Shown here: positions 1 to 12,093 of the stretch, piece by piece
How the letters are laid out: every line of letters begins with the position of its first letter
How positions within the stretch are numbered: the first letter of the stretch is position 1
DNA from: Molossus alvarezi
Taxonomy: Eukaryota; Chordata; Mammalia; Chiroptera; Molossidae
DNA: 64,000 nucleotides
Direction: 5' to 3'
NCBI GenBank assembly: GCA_037176705.1
Contig: CM073886.1
Span: 25,529,501-25,593,500 of the forward strand
Position numbers and translations under genes: made by a program
Notes under the pieces: generated by a model
What the model saw: only the letters and a program-made list of their open reading frames with translations
Database searches by the model: none
What the model was told of the DNA's origin: nothing

Positions 1-327
1 TGGACAGTGAGATCCGAGCCCCATCCTGAACCTGAAATGACCGAGAACAGGACGTGATCAGATCATCTAAAACCATCAACTCCTGGCAGGATAGAATTGC
101 TTTTAAAGCAATTAAAAAAGAACTGAAAGCACATCAGAATGTGATAAACATAAGTGTTTATTTAGCTAAAATGGTCCATCATCCCAAAGCTTATCAAGGA
201 CCAATACAGCATTCTCTTCCTACCCCTAAGATGGACTGTGTATTAAGTCATCCCAAAATAACCATCTTAGTAATTAATAAAAATTTTAAATAGTAGTAAA
301 TCTTTACTAACTTATGTTATTTTGCAG
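1..327 (+). other. MRTFB: 3' end of last MRTFB intron
   Basis: Non-coding, AT-rich sequence that ends in a pyrimidine-rich run and a TTTTGCAG splice acceptor, with the AG at 326-327. The open frame downstream of that AG reads straight into the MRTFB C-terminus, so this stretch is read as intron. A short open frame at 54-293 lies wholly inside it and looks accidental. Confidence 0.8.
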
Positions 328-863
328 AGATTTCCCTCCCTATAAAGGAAGAGCCTTCTCCTATTTCCAAGATGAGACCAGTGACAGCCAGCGTCACCAC
401 CATGCCCCTAAACACAGTGGTGTCCCGGCCACCACCCCAAGTCCACCTGGCTCCACCTGTATCCTTAGAACCTATGAGCAGTTTATCTGCCAGTTTAGAG
501 AACCAACTAGAAGCTTTCTTGGATGGGACTTTACCTTCAGCCACTGAAATCACGCCACTCCAAAGCAGCAGTGAGGACAGAGAGCCCTTCTCCCTGATCG
601 AGGACCTCCAGAACGACCTGCTGAGTCACGCGAGCGTGCTGGACCACTCACACTCACCCATGGAGACCTCCGAGGCCCAGTTTGCTGCAAGCACTCCCTG
701 TCTGTCCCTTGACCTCTCTGACTCAAACTTGGACAACATGGAGTGGTTGGACATCACCATGCCTAACACATCGTCAGGACTCACTCCTCTCAGCACCGCT
801 GCCCCAAGCATGTTCTCCGCCGACTTTCTAGATCCACAAGACCTGCCGCTGCCGTGGGATTAA
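328..863 (+). CDS. MRTFB: MRTFB (MKL2) last coding exon, C-terminal part of myocardin-related transcription factor B
   Basis: About 178 codons of the last exon. The first two bases (AG) complete a glutamate codon begun in the previous exon, and the frame then runs to TAA at 861-863. Recognisable family features are the proline-rich KEEPSPISKMRP segment, an acidic and leucine-rich stretch around LENQLEAFLDGTLPS and FSLIEDLQNDLLSH, the SNLDNMEWLDITMP motif and the terminal DPQDLPLPWD. In the family this C-terminus is the transcriptional activation domain of an actin-regulated coactivator that shuttles between cytoplasm and nucleus and binds SRF. The RPEL, SAP and leucine-zipper regions lie upstream of the window. 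An in-frame ATG at 372 is internal and not the start. No frameshift or stop is seen. MRTFA and myocardin end differently, which favours MRTFB. Confidence 0.95.
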
Positions 864-3800
864 CGTCAGGTTTCTCATCTGAGCTCACGAGGTTTAAGAT
901 GATGATTCTAAAAGGTCAGTTTTTAGAGACAGACCCATAGTTGCAATGAAAATATGTTGTCACAGGAAGAATGGATAGATGGTCACAGCCTGGAAACCAA
1001 GTTTGAGAACATTTCATTGCATCCAGCAGTGAGTGTCTGCAGTTTAAATAGAGCACAGGGCCTTCTGAAAAATCACTAGTCAAGAAGACATCTGTTTCTC
1101 CAGACTTCAGTAAAAAATGAAAAGTACCTTTAGATAAAAACATAGAGAGTAATGTGCGCAGGGTAAAAACATGAGGATTCTCTGGTAATCAACTACATTT
1201 AAACCTCTGTGGTCACTTTCAGGCCCTAAATACAAGGCAGACAGCTGCAATCAAACAAGAATGCTGGTGTGAGAGGTGAGAGGTCACCGCACATGTATTT
1301 CTAGAAATGGCCTGCGCCAGCCGTGATGCAGCAGGGAGCAAAGGCAGCAGGAGCAGCAGCCAGGCCCGTGACAGCTTCCAGCTGAAGACTTTTGGTTCCA
1401 TTCAGAAACCAATGTAATTTTTTTTGTGTGTTGTACTCTATTTTGTGATTTTTGGAATCTTGCTTTAGATTTCCAGATTTAAATTTAAATGCAACTTCTT
1501 TCACCATAACCAGACAATGTCTTCAAAATACTGTCATAATCCCCTGTAAAAAGTGCAGGCCTATTGAGAACACCAAAATTTCTGTTAGCAACCCTCTGGG
1601 TTGACCAGGTAGATTTAATGTATGAACCAGACATTTATATGTACACTCTCCATTGGGTATCCAGTGGCCCTGCTTCTTTTAGCAACTCAAATATTTCTAG
1701 AGTACTTGAGCCACATGTATTTCCATATTTTAAGAACTAACTTTCAGGTAACCAGACCCATCTCAAAGAACCAAGAAAAGGCTTTAATGTAAGATATCTT
1801 TCTGAGCTGGTGAGTTGCAAAGCGAAGGCAAGGGAAAAGTCTCTTGTTCCCAGGACATTCCCACATGGTTACAGGTTAGACTGTCACCGAGTTGGCCTCT
1901 GGACTCCAGCTCTGGCTGTTCTCTTCTCTGTTGCTATTCCTGCTCATCGTTTTACAGGCTTGGAACTGGATGTCATACCTGAGCTCACACTGTATCATCA
2001 AGCTGAAGACCGGAAAACTGGAGGTTTTGTTAGTTTTTTATATAGACTAAAAGTTACATTTGTTGAGTAGTTTAAGAATTTTCTAAAATGCCAACTATCA
2101 CAGGATTTCCAAAATTATTTCAAAATACTCATTAAAGTATATGACAAAATGTATATAACTGAAAAAAAAAAAAAAAAACCTGAAATCTACCAAGAAGTGT
2201 GGAGGTTTTCATTAAATACTCTCATGCTCTCCACCTCACCTGCGTAAACCCTGGGGTCAGGCTGCTTCTCTGGGTCACCAACGGTGCCTGTTCCCACAGT
2301 GACATGTAGAAGCAACCTGACCCATTATTTGAAAAGAATTTGTGAATCATTTCTGGGTTTCTGTTTTGCCTAAGAGCTGATCTTTAAATGTTTGCTTCAG
2401 TTTGTAAATTTCACTACATGTAAGAAAAGTCCGTCTTTCAAGAATTCTGTCACCCAGAGCACTGGAGCCCTCTGTTAGCGGACACTGCCCGGCTCGCAGC
2501 GCCCGAAGGCTCCAGGCAGAGCGGGTGCAGTGTGGTCTGGTGAGTAGTCCCACCTGTGGGCTCCAGGCGGCCACTCAGCCAAGCCCAGCGAGCACTTCGC
2601 CCTGGGGCACGCATGCGTCTTCGAGTCATTTCCTGTCGAAAGGGCCCGTCTGGGGGGAGGGGGGACGGCAGGGCTCTGGACTTGGAAAGGTACTTCCTTA
2701 GAGCAATGGAGCTTCTCTGGTCCATACTTGGGCTCTAAGCATCCTCTTTATTCTGATTTAAATGGCTTTTAAAATTAGCACCAAATATCAGTGTGACTGT
2801 AGAAGGCAACTGAACAGCTAGTGCTGCTGACTGTCGTTGAATAACTTCTATTTCCATCTTTCCGAGTTGTGTACATAGATCCTTTCCTAGTCCTCAGGTT
2901 CCTTCGTTGCTTCTTAAAAATAAGGTTTGAAACATACCCCAGGAAGGCTGCTCTCTAAACACACACACTGCCGTGCACAGGCCGCCGCCGTTAGCTGCTC
3001 GCTCTCGACTGTGTTGCTAACGCGCCCATTTTCCATCTGTGTTCAGACCTTTATGCACCAGCATTTCCTTTCAGAGGAAGGAAGGTAAGGAGTCGCTGTT
3101 ACCAAGTCCACCAGCCACCTACTCGCACTGGGCCCACCTGCCGGGCACCTGTGCTGCTCTCCAGGGTCCCAGCTGCATGTTCCAGCTTAGAGTGAGGACA
3201 CTGACCATGTGCAGCATGTGACGTGACCAAAGATGACACTTTGCAATCAAGGCTCCTCAGCCCTACTCAGGGTACTTAAAGGTGAACGCAGTGGGAAAGG
3301 AGTGTGTTTGCCACAGAGGACTATTGTGGTGTTTGAGGTGAGGGTCACAGCCATTTGAGCCGAGGCCAGAACAGCCTGTTGGGTTTTCAGTGTGCAGGTG
3401 TGCAGTATGGAGGTGGTACTGCTACAGATCATCTTGCAGAATGTCCTGCTGCCAAGAAAACAACCCCTGGAAACGTATTATCTCACATCCAGTCTTATTT
3501 CCCTGAAACACAGTAGTATCAAGCTTACCTTTCTAGTGTATATAAGTGTCAGGTCATATCATGGGGGTGGAATGCACAGAAGGTTATACCAAAGCTTCTA
3601 CGTGTCTTGGGAAGTCTAGGGGGGGTTGGTCATCTTGTACATTTCAGCAAAGCATGTGCTAGAAAACCTTAGGGACAGTGTTAGTGGTTCACGTTCCAGT
3701 TCCTGAAATGTGCAATCTACTGTATAGTATTTGCCACGTATTTGCACATAGATGTATTCTGAATTTAGTGGAATTTCTCGTTCAGATACTATTTGTGTGT

Positions 3801-4555
3801 GTTTTATATGAATATTTTTATAATACTAAAGAGATCTTATTTAAATTTCCTTTTTAAAAGCTGCACAGCTCTGTGGCCCATGTAACTGACACGTTTGTTA
3901 AGTGCAGTTTAAAAACAGTGAAAAGACAGTCCGGTGTTGCCTCCACCTGCCGCTGACAGTAGGCAAAGTCCTGTAATAGGAGAGCGCGGCGGAACTGTGC
4001 AGTCAGCGACGCTGGGAGCCGCAGCAGGGCTGTCACCTGTTCTGTCACCAGAGCTGACGCGGGCTTCCTCTACCCTCAACCCCAGATCATTCCAGGCCAC
4101 ATAGCTCTCTTCAGCCCTTTTAGAATTCCCAGGCTGATCAGCCAAAACAGCTGTCCCCACAAGTGATGGGACAGTCCCCCTACTGGCCGCAGGGAGGTGG
4201 TAAAGCTCTCTGGCAGCGCCCGGAGCACACCGCACACGCCTTCCCATGGGCCACCTGGCGGCAGGCCTCACCCAGGCTGCTGTCGGTCCATGGGGAGAGT
4301 GGGGAGCACCCAGCACCAATGGGGACTTGAGAGAACTTTAGTTATTGGGTGTCTCCCAGCCCAGCAGCACAGGTTCATTTAACCACATTCACAAATAACC
4401 CTCCGTTCTGCCATCCACACTGCAAACCCGGATCCTGGCTACGGCAACAGAGCAGAATACCAAACAGACTCTCCACTGCCCTGGAGGCCACAAAGTTAAC
4501 CCAAATTATCAAAAACATTAACTGGAAGGTCAGGTTTATCAAGAAACACAGCTTA

Positions 4556-4811
4556 GCCCTGGCCGGTTTGGCTCAGCGGTTGGAGCGTTGACCTGCGGTA
4601 CAGAGAGACCCGGGTTCGGTTCCCACTAAGGGCACGTACCTCGGTTGCAGTTTGTCCCCGGCCCTGGTTGGTCGTGCGGGTGGCAGCCACTCGATGTGTC
4701 CCTTCACGTCGATGTTTCTCTATCTCTCTCTTCCTCTCTCTCCTTCCCGCTCTATCTGAACAAAAAAATGGAAAAATGTCCTCGAGTGAGGATAAAAAAA
4801 AGAAAGAAAGA
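4556..4811 (+). mobile_element. Ves SINE inside the MRTFB 3'UTR
   Basis: tRNA-derived head (TTTGGCTCAGCGGTTGGAG, with GGGTTCGGTTCCC as B box), the CCCCGGCCCTGGTTGG middle, a CT-rich stretch, and a tail with an AAAG repeat. It is flanked by perfect 15-bp target duplications AAGAAACACAGCTTA at 4541-4555 and 4812-4826. It lies in the sense orientation of MRTFB and would be part of the mature mRNA. Confidence 0.93.
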
Positions 4812-6144
4812 AAGAAACACAGCTTACAAGTGCAGACAGATGTGTGTATTTGGAGAGCATCCTAACTGCATTTCAGCTCATCTTTTAAGTGGCTTCAGTC
4901 AAAACTGGAAATTCAGATGCAGTAATTTCTTCTCAAACTTTGGGTATCTTGCTCAGTGATCTTTCAGGCTACCTTCTTACACGTGAAGTGACTGTCTGCA
5001 TGGCATTGTGTTTCTTCCCCACTCGCCCTTCTTTCATAGCATCTAGGAAATGCATCCCTGCAAAGGTGTCGCCGGAAATCTTTGAGGCCTGTAATTCAAA
5101 AAGCTGCACATGTTTACAAAAGTGCTCTAACCCTCCACACAAACACATTGCTCTGAATCGTTATGGGAAAATATCACACTTTGGTGACAACAGGATGGCA
5201 ATCTCAGAGCTACAAGGTGCTGTCTGGAATCAAATAAAATGTCACTGGCGATATGGACACAGCTGTTGTGTAACAGAGCTTTGTGCCAACTACTAAGACA
5301 AAGCTTTAACCACGTTCATGAATCACCGAGACGCTGAACAATTACCTCTACGTTATGCTGTAAGAAAACTTGCTGATTTGGTAGGAGGAAGAGCATTTAG
5401 GAAAGGGTTTAGTATCTACCAAAAGTACTTAACCTTAAGTAACCAATAGTAATGCAGACTTGCTTTAAAGGAACCAAAGGCATTGCCAAGTATTTGCCAA
5501 AAGGAGGCACTTTTTATTTAAAATTTGAGACTAATGAGATCTCAAAAATCAGTCCCAAAAATGTATTATCCATTTAAGGTTATAATTTTCACAAAGGTGT
5601 AGATATTTCTCTATTGTTTTCATGTAAAATAGTATAGATTTGTTTTGTTGATTTAGGAATAGTACATATTTAGTAGTATTACAAAGTTTTTCCTTTCTAT
5701 ATACAAATTAGTTTTCTTTTCTTGCTTGCAATAGAAATGCAATGTGATAGGTGTTTCTCTTCTTATTTTCATTGTCACATTATGTCTTAGCATCTCACTT
5801 TATGAAAAAAAGGAGAAAATACCAATCTACAGAGCCCTGCTTATGAAAGCACTCATTTAAGAAACAAAAAATTATGGCAGTCGGGGGTCCATTCATGTAT
5901 TGCCTTTGTGTTGTTTTTTTAAAGAAAAACCATGATGCCTTTGTATTTGCTGTTTGCACCCCTGAAATCAATTCCATATCATGTTTGAATGCCATACGTT
6001 TTGCACATGTACTGTACATAGGTAATGCAGACTGTATTTTTATATGTGTGCACATTTATCATCAGATCTTTTGTACATAGTGGCAGTATTGTAGCGGGTC
6101 GGAAAATGTTTGATATCTCAGCAATTTTGCATTTTTGTGTCTCA

Positions 6145-6150
6145 AATAAA
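6145..6150 (+). terminator. MRTFB: Candidate distal poly(A) signal of MRTFB
   Basis: Canonical AATAAA followed within about 35 bases by a TG- and T-rich stretch (TTTTGATGTATTATG), the expected arrangement for cleavage around 6165. After this point the sequence changes character and repeat remnants begin. Confidence 0.65.
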
Positions 6151-6985
6151 AAACATTTTGATGTATTATGATTCTTGCTATGCAGAGAAAAGACATCCTA
6201 AGGGTCAGGAGAGCCACTGCAGACCAGTGGGGTGTGGTGGGGAGAGTTTGGGAGGAGACACCACCTTTAGAACACATGTCACAGCAGACATGTGGACTCC
6301 TCAGCGCGGGTTCTGGACATCACACATCAGATGAACCACCCTCCCCCAACCCAGGACCAGGGACACAGAACAGAAACAGGTACTGGCTGAACTTGAACCT
6401 GGCAAGATTTACACCAAAATCATCATGTTTTTTCTTCCATATCATAAGGAAACACTGAACAAAACACAAATAGTAGTTCCCCTCGGGGTTGATACATACA
6501 TACACGGTGGAGATAAAATGTCACAGTGGAGACTGACTCACGCTTTGATAGTAACAACTGCACCTCCAAAATAATTCCTGAAAGACCCAGATAATCCTTC
6601 AATTTAGCCAAGTTTCAAAAGCAACTCTTTATGTGAGATATTTTTATAGCGCATACAAAAGGGTCTTTATTATTATTGAGTATTATTTGGTAAGATAACA
6701 CTTCATTTTCAACCCAACAGCCCATGGTTAAAATAGATTTGAGGAGAACAGCATTCTATTTTCCTTCTTCTTTGATGAAATAAAATAGTAGTAACCTTGA
6801 CTGACAACCATATATTACATAGCAATATCGGGTTAGGAAAATGGGTGTTGTATCAACCACAGGAAGAGAAAAATCAAAAATCACTGATTGCCTAAATACA
6901 ACAAAATGTTCATTATCCATGACACTTGGAGACTAAGAGAGCGGCCTCAACAGACCAGGAGGTAGACGATGCTTTTAAGGAGATA

Positions 6986-7063
6986 AAACATTTATAACAT
7001 CACATATGATCAGCCAAGGTCCTGAAACATTTATAACATCACATATGACCAGCCAAGGTCCTG
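6986..7063. repeat. 39-bp tandem duplication, two copies
   Basis: The unit beginning AAACATTTATAACATCACAT and ending CAGCCAAGGTCCTG occurs at 6986-7024 and again at 7025-7063 with one visible difference (GATCAG versus GACCAG). The near identity suggests a recent slippage duplication. Confidence 0.92.
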
Positions 7064-8467
7064 CCCTCGCAGAGAGAAAATGATGTCGGAGGGCGCTCAG
7101 AAAGGGACTGAACAGGAAGAGATGGTGTTGGGACATGGAGAGGACATTCCAAGCAGAGAAAGCCGCTTGGGTGAGGTCAACGTTAACGAGAGATTTTGGT
7201 TAAAGTGAGGCCTTGCTCTGCCAGGCTGTGGCCAGATGCTGGGGTATGGCTACAGGACAGAATCCATGCAGGAAGTGCTGAATCTGGAGAGGTAGGAGAC
7301 AGCTGGGCAAGCAAGGGTCCCAGTCCTCAGAGGGCCGCCAACCTCCTGCAGATGGCTGTCTGCACTAGGAAATACCGGGCCTGGGGAAGCTGTTCAGATA
7401 CTGGGCACAGTCATCACTTAGCATCTTGGTAGCCCGCTACAGCAGTCTGCTCTGGAGTTGAGGCGAATCCCAAAGCTTTCATAAATGCAGGCACACCTAC
7501 CCACTTAGTGATGGCTGGATCGAATGACAGCTAGAGTGACGCTACGATAAAACACAGGACCAACCTCAGGATGGATGTAAACTACATGTCACCAACACTC
7601 GTGTGCACATAATCTTGACGATTTCCCAAATCACCGAATGACCATTCCTTCACCCCACCTACAAATACCTTCCATTTCTGAGGGACAGTAAATTTCAAAA
7701 AAAAAAAAAACAAAAAAAAAACCATCCAGACATACTGGCAATCTCTTCTGCTAATTTAATTACAAGTTATTAAAACTAAACCCACACTGTATAGTTAGAC
7801 AAAAGACAAGAACACTCATCCACTGTTTTAGTCCCTCCCCTGGAAGGACCGTGTGACAGATCGTTCCAGGAGGGACACCGCTGCAGACGGCCCAGCGGGA
7901 GGTGACCAGTGTTCTCACTGCTGTGCTGTACAGGAGACTCAGAAGCAACCACATGCGGGCACTGTCCTGTCCAAAGAGGAAGTTTTTGATTGATAGTGAG
8001 GAGGGAGGGGGTTTTATCCAGGCTGACAGCTAAGAACATAAAGTATTTCCCATCAAAGGCTCAAATATAGGCCTTTGAGAGCTTTGCTGTGTTTTCTCAC
8101 CCACAGCTGGATGGAGTCCAGGTCACACTACGTGGAATGGCAAGCGAAGCTTTCTGCACACGAATTTCTCTAGACAAAGTGAGGTTACAAGACTTCTTTC
8201 CGCACCTGAAAAGGTCTGCAAAGCTATTGAAACACATACCCTTATTTTCTTAAGTTGTCTGTGAAGCAACTTGCAGAGTGGACCAGGGCATCACATTCAC
8301 TAGAGACACAGAAGCTACAACTGGAAGACCAAAAAAAGAACAGGTGCTCGACCACGTGCTCCTTACCTTCTCCCCACGTTCCTGTACATGGTGCCAAGAC
8401 CTGGGAATGAAACGAGGCAGAAGGGTGGGACAGCAGCGAGCTCCTTCAGTGCCACCAGATGCCAGGC

Positions 8468-8630
8468 CCTGTGCCAAACACTTCATATGTATAACCTCAT
8501 TTAGCCACAAGCCTATGAGCTAGGAACTCTTATCATCCCCATTTTACAGATGTGGCAACTAAGGACAGAGAGGGGGAAATGCTTGAAATTATAAAGGAAG
8601 AAGAGTGTGAATTTCAGACCAAGCTCTAAC
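8468..8630 (-). repeat. MIR remnant
   Basis: Contains the MIR-like run of TGTGCCAAACACTT, an AACCTCATTTA block and CCCCATTTTACAGATG followed by AACTAAGGACAGAGAG. This is a decayed, ancient mammalian tRNA-derived SINE. Orientation is uncertain. Confidence 0.65.
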
Positions 8631-8826
8631 ACGCCAGAACCCAGACCATTTCTATAGACTCAGTACATACAACGTGTTGTCTTTGTTCAAACACATTACC
8701 AATTCCACTAACTGGCTAACTTATTTCATGTCAGTCATGAAGTTCACCCCAACTGGGTGTGTCTCCAGTCTCCTCAATCTCACACATTGTAAAAACTACA
8801 CAAGGTCAAGAGCATCCATGTTACAG

Positions 8827-9030
8827 TTTTTATTTATTTTTAAATACATTTTATTGATTTTTAGAAAGTTAGAGAGAGACACAGAGATAGAAACATCAAC
8901 CAACTGCCTCCTGTATGCCCCCTACTGGGGATCGAGCCCACAACCCAGGCACGTGCCCTAAACCGGGAATCGAACGGGTGACCTCTGGTGCATGGGTCAA
9001 TGCTTAACCACTGAGACACACCGGCCAGGT
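8827..9030 (-). mobile_element. Ves SINE, short-tail subtype
   Basis: Reverse-strand copy: A/T tail and GATTTTTAGAAAGTTAGAGAG at the left, then GGGGATCGAGCCCACAACCC, GGAATCGAACGGGTGACCTC, GGTGCATGGGTCAATGC and the head ending ACACACCGGCCAGG at the right. Imperfect flanks CATGTTACAG and CACATTACAG look like a target duplication. Confidence 0.88.
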
Positions 9031-9189
9031 CACATTACAGCACTGACTAGTTTATAGCGAACCAGAACCTGGATTACAAGACTGGGGCACCTTCAATGAA
9101 CCCCACTGACCGGACTCATAATGAAACCCCACCTATCTAGGCTGGGGCTGCAGGGGCCACCTGAGCGCATCCGAAAGCCCAAGGGTCAC

Positions 9190-9610
9190 AGAACAGTTTT
9201 ACAATATCTTACTGAGTTGAAGACACACACTCTCTGACTCGGCAACTCAGCCTTTGGTATACTCCCTTGAGAAACACACGCACAAAGGCGATCACTTGCA
9301 AGAACTGGTACTAAAGGAAACACTGAAAGCAGCCCATCTGCCTTTCATCTGGAGAGCATTTAAACACAGCAACTAAAGTAAATGACCTAAATCCAATACG
9401 ACAATGTAAAAGAATCTCGAAATGAAATGCTGAGAGGAAGGAAAGCATAGCCTGAAGCCTACATAATTCAAGTAACATTTTAAAACATCGATGCTGTGTG
9501 TGTTTCTATATATAAAGTATAAAAACATGGGTGGTGAGGACTCATCTCAAGATTCACAATACTTCTGGAAAGAAAAGGAATCGGATTGTGGAGGATGTAA
9601 AGTAGGCTTC
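9190..9610 (+). repeat. Decayed L1 3'-end remnant
   Basis: Shows the L1M-like order of a screen-type AACTCAGCC segment, CCCTTGAGAAACAC, TGCAAGAACTGGTAC, CCCATCTGCC and a final AATTCAAGTAAC / TATATAAAGTATAAAAACATGGG. Heavily mutated, without coding capacity. Family assignment is tentative. Confidence 0.45.
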
Positions 9611-9819
9611 AACTAACACGTTTTATTTCTTTAATGTCTTCTTATATTTCTTTAATAATTCTATAGCCATCTAGGAAAATATTAACACTTATTGACTGGC
9701 AGTTGATTTCCTTTCTGTGAGTTGGGAATATTTCATGTAAAAAAACTATTAGTTTGTTTTTTTAAAGTAGTATAAGGGAAATCCATTAACTAATACCAAT
9801 TAGTTGGCTAAGTAAGATA

Positions 9820-10027
9820 AAACAGGCAAGTTCCTAGAAAGACACAAACTACCAAACATTGACTCAAGAAGAAATAAAAAATTTGACTAGACTTAACAAG
9901 TAAAGAATTTGAATGAGTAATTTAAAAACTACAAAGAAGAGCCCAGCCCCAGAGAGCTCCACGGGTGAATTCTACCAAACATTGAAAAAAGCGTTTTTTG
10001 TTTTTTTTTAAACAAACACTTTGAAAA
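9820..10027 (+). mobile_element. L1 ORF2 fragment
   Basis: Reads as an L1 ORF2 piece: GGCAAGTTCCTAGAAAGACAC, AAACTACCAAACATTGACTC, then AGAAGAGCCCAGCCCCAG and GGTGAATTCTACCAAACATTG. The frame is broken. The next L1 block restarts upstream in ORF2, so this fragment is a separate insertion. Confidence 0.75.
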
Positions 10028-10029
10028 AA

Positions 10030-10267
10030 GCCCTGGCAGGTTTGGCTCAGTGGCTAGAGCATCAGCCTGTGGTCCAGAGAGACCCGGGTTCGGTTCCCGC
10101 TTAAGGGCATGTACCTCGGTTGCAGTTTGTCCCCGGCCCTGGTTGGTCGTGCAGGTGGCAGCCACTCGATGTGTCCCTTTCATGTCGATGTTTCTCTCTC
10201 TCTCTCTCTCCTGCTCTATCTGAACAAAAAAATGAAAAAATGTCCTCAGGTGAGGATTAAAAAAAAA
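10030..10267 (+). mobile_element. Ves SINE (long subtype)
   Basis: Complete plus-strand copy with the GCCCTGGCAGGTTTGGCTCAG head, B box GGTTCGGTTCCC, CCCCGGCCCTGGTTGGTCGT middle, CT run and the TCCTCAGGTGAGGATT tail into poly(A). It sits at the end of an L1 fragment. Confidence 0.92.
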
Positions 10268-10281
10268 ATTTTTTTTTGAAT

Positions 10282-10520
10282 AGTCCTAGCAGGTTTGGTT
10301 CGGCAGTTGGAGTGGCAGACCCTGGACTGAAGGGTCATAGGTTCAATTCCCGGTCAAGGGCATGTACCTGCGTTACAGATTTGATCCCCGGTCCCAGGTG
10401 GGGTTGTATAAGAGGCAACTACTCGATGTGTCTCCCTCACATTGATGTCTGTCTGTCTCTCTCTCTCTAAAAATCAATGGAAAAATATCCTTGGGTGAGG
10501 ATTAACAAAGAAAAAAAAAT
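10282..10520 (+). mobile_element. Ves SINE, diverged subtype
   Basis: Second copy immediately after the previous one, same orientation. The head is TCCTAGCAGGTTTGGTTCGGC, with two GGTTCAATTCCCGG / TTTGATCCCCGG blocks, and a CTAAAAATCAATGG tail ending TTGGGTGAGGATTAAC. It is older than its neighbour by mutation load. Confidence 0.88.
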
Positions 10521-11841
10521 TGTTTTAAATAAATGAGATCCAACAATAGCCTGCCTACAAGAGACTGGCCTTAGTTCTCAGGAAACACGCTGGCCGAAAG
10601 TGAAAGGATGGGAGAAGAGGGCTGATGCAAACGATAACCAGACGAGAGCAGAGGTAACTAGATGGGCAAAAGAGACTTTCCATCAAAACCTGTCAGGAAA
10701 CATAAAGAAGGTCACTACATCATGATAAAGGGGTCCATTAATCAACAGGATATGACAACTGTAAACATATGTGCACCCAACACTGGAACACCTAAATATA
10801 TATATAGGAAATATTAATAGAACTAAAGAGAGAAATAAAAAGCAATACAATAATAGTAGGGACTTCAGTGCCCCACTTTCGGCAATGGATAAATCATCCA
10901 GACAGAAAACCAATAAGAAAACAGGACTTGAACAACATTATAGACCAAATGGACCAACAGCCAAAGCTCATTCCACCCAACAGCAGTAGATAAATTCTTC
11001 TCAAGCAGACATGGAACATTCTCCAGGTTAGATCATATGTTAGGCCACAAAACAAGTCTTAAATTTAAGTAAATTAAACTGATATATTTCCAACCACAGT
11101 AGCATGAAACTAGAAATCAGTAACAGGAGGAAAATGAGAAAATTCTCAGATGTATTTGGAAATTTAACAACATACTCCTGAACTACCAATGGTCAGAGAA
11201 GAAATCAAGAGGGAAATCAGAAAGTATACTGAGACAAACGAAAATGGAAACACAGCCTACCAAAGCTTAATGGGATTCAGCAAAGACAGTTCTAAGAGAA
11301 AAGTTTATAATGATAAATGCCTACACTAAGAAAAATGAAAGATCTCAAATAAACAACCTAATTTTACACCTTGAGAAAAAAGAACAAAAAAAAGAACAAA
11401 AAACTAAGCCCAAAATTAACAGAAGGAAAGGCATAAAAAAGGTTAGAGCAGAAATAAAATGGAAACTAGAAAGACAATACAAAAGATCAATAAAACCAAG
11501 AGTTGGTTTTTGGAAAGATAAATAAAATTGACAAACATTTAGCTAGACTAACCAAGAAAAAAATAGAATTCAAATAAAATTATAAATGTAAGAGAAGATA
11601 TTACATATCACAGAAATATAAAGGTTCATAAGAGACTAACAACAATTACACACCAACAAATTAGATAACCTACAAATACTGAATAATTCCTAGAAACATA
11701 CAACCTACCATGACTGAATCATGAAGAAAAAGAAAATTTGAACAGACCAGTAACAAGTAAAGCAACTGAAACAGTAATCAAAAACCTCCCAAAAAGAAAA
11801 GCCCCAAACTAGGTGGCTTCACAAGTGAATTCTACCAAATA

Positions 11842-12093
11842 TTTTTTTTAATCCTCACCTGAGGACATTTTTCTATTTTTTGTTTAGACAGAGTGGGAGG
11901 GAGAGAGAGGAAGAGAAGCAGAGAGAGAGAAACATCGACGTGAAAAGGACACATTGAGTAGCTGCCACTCGCACGACCCAACCAGGGCTGGGGACAAACT
12001 GCAACTGAGATACATGCCCTTAGTGGGAACTGAACCCGGGTCTCTCTGGACTGTAGGCCGACGCTGTAACCGCTGAGCCAAACTGGCCAGGGC
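11842..12093 (-). mobile_element. Ves SINE inside L1 ORF2
   Basis: Minus-strand copy: ATCCTCACCTGAGGACATTT tail, GAGAGAG run, then the head ending GAGCCAAACTGGCCAGGGC. It splits the L1 sequence CACAAGTGAATTCTACCAAA from CATTTTCAAAAAGAATGCC. Confidence 0.93.

Larger units (their letters stand above)
864..6166 (+). other. MRTFB: MRTFB 3' untranslated region
   Basis: From the stop codon to just past the AATAAA at 6145-6150 there is about 5.3 kb without a credible coding frame, matching the long 3'UTR known for MRTFB. It is AT-rich with several ATTTA motifs. Exact Pumilio-type TGTANATA motifs lie at 2150, 2870, 3537, 6013 and 6072. A Ves SINE interrupts it at 4556-4811 and an A-tract lies near 2161. 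The distal end is an inference from the poly(A) signal; earlier sites may also be used. Confidence 0.75.
6167..8826. other. Intergenic single-copy DNA
   Basis: No gene or clear young repeat is seen here apart from a 39-bp tandem duplication near 6986-7063, an A-rich tract near 7699-7722 and a MIR remnant near 8468-8630. Open frames are short and unsupported. Confidence 0.5.

Noticed and set aside
372..374. ATG at 372 as a start codon of a 163-residue protein
   Set aside because: It is an internal methionine of the MRTFB last exon; coding sequence matching the family continues upstream to the splice acceptor.
4556..4630. Ves SINE heads as possible tRNA genes
   Set aside because: A and B boxes are present but the acceptor stem 3' strand and a proper anticodon arm are missing, and the sequence continues into the SINE body. 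The same holds for the other copies.
6073..6096. U4 snRNA-like string AGTGGCAGTATTGTAGC
   Set aside because: Only about 17 bases resemble U4; the flanks do not match and it lies in the conserved end of the MRTFB 3'UTR. No pseudogene is supported.
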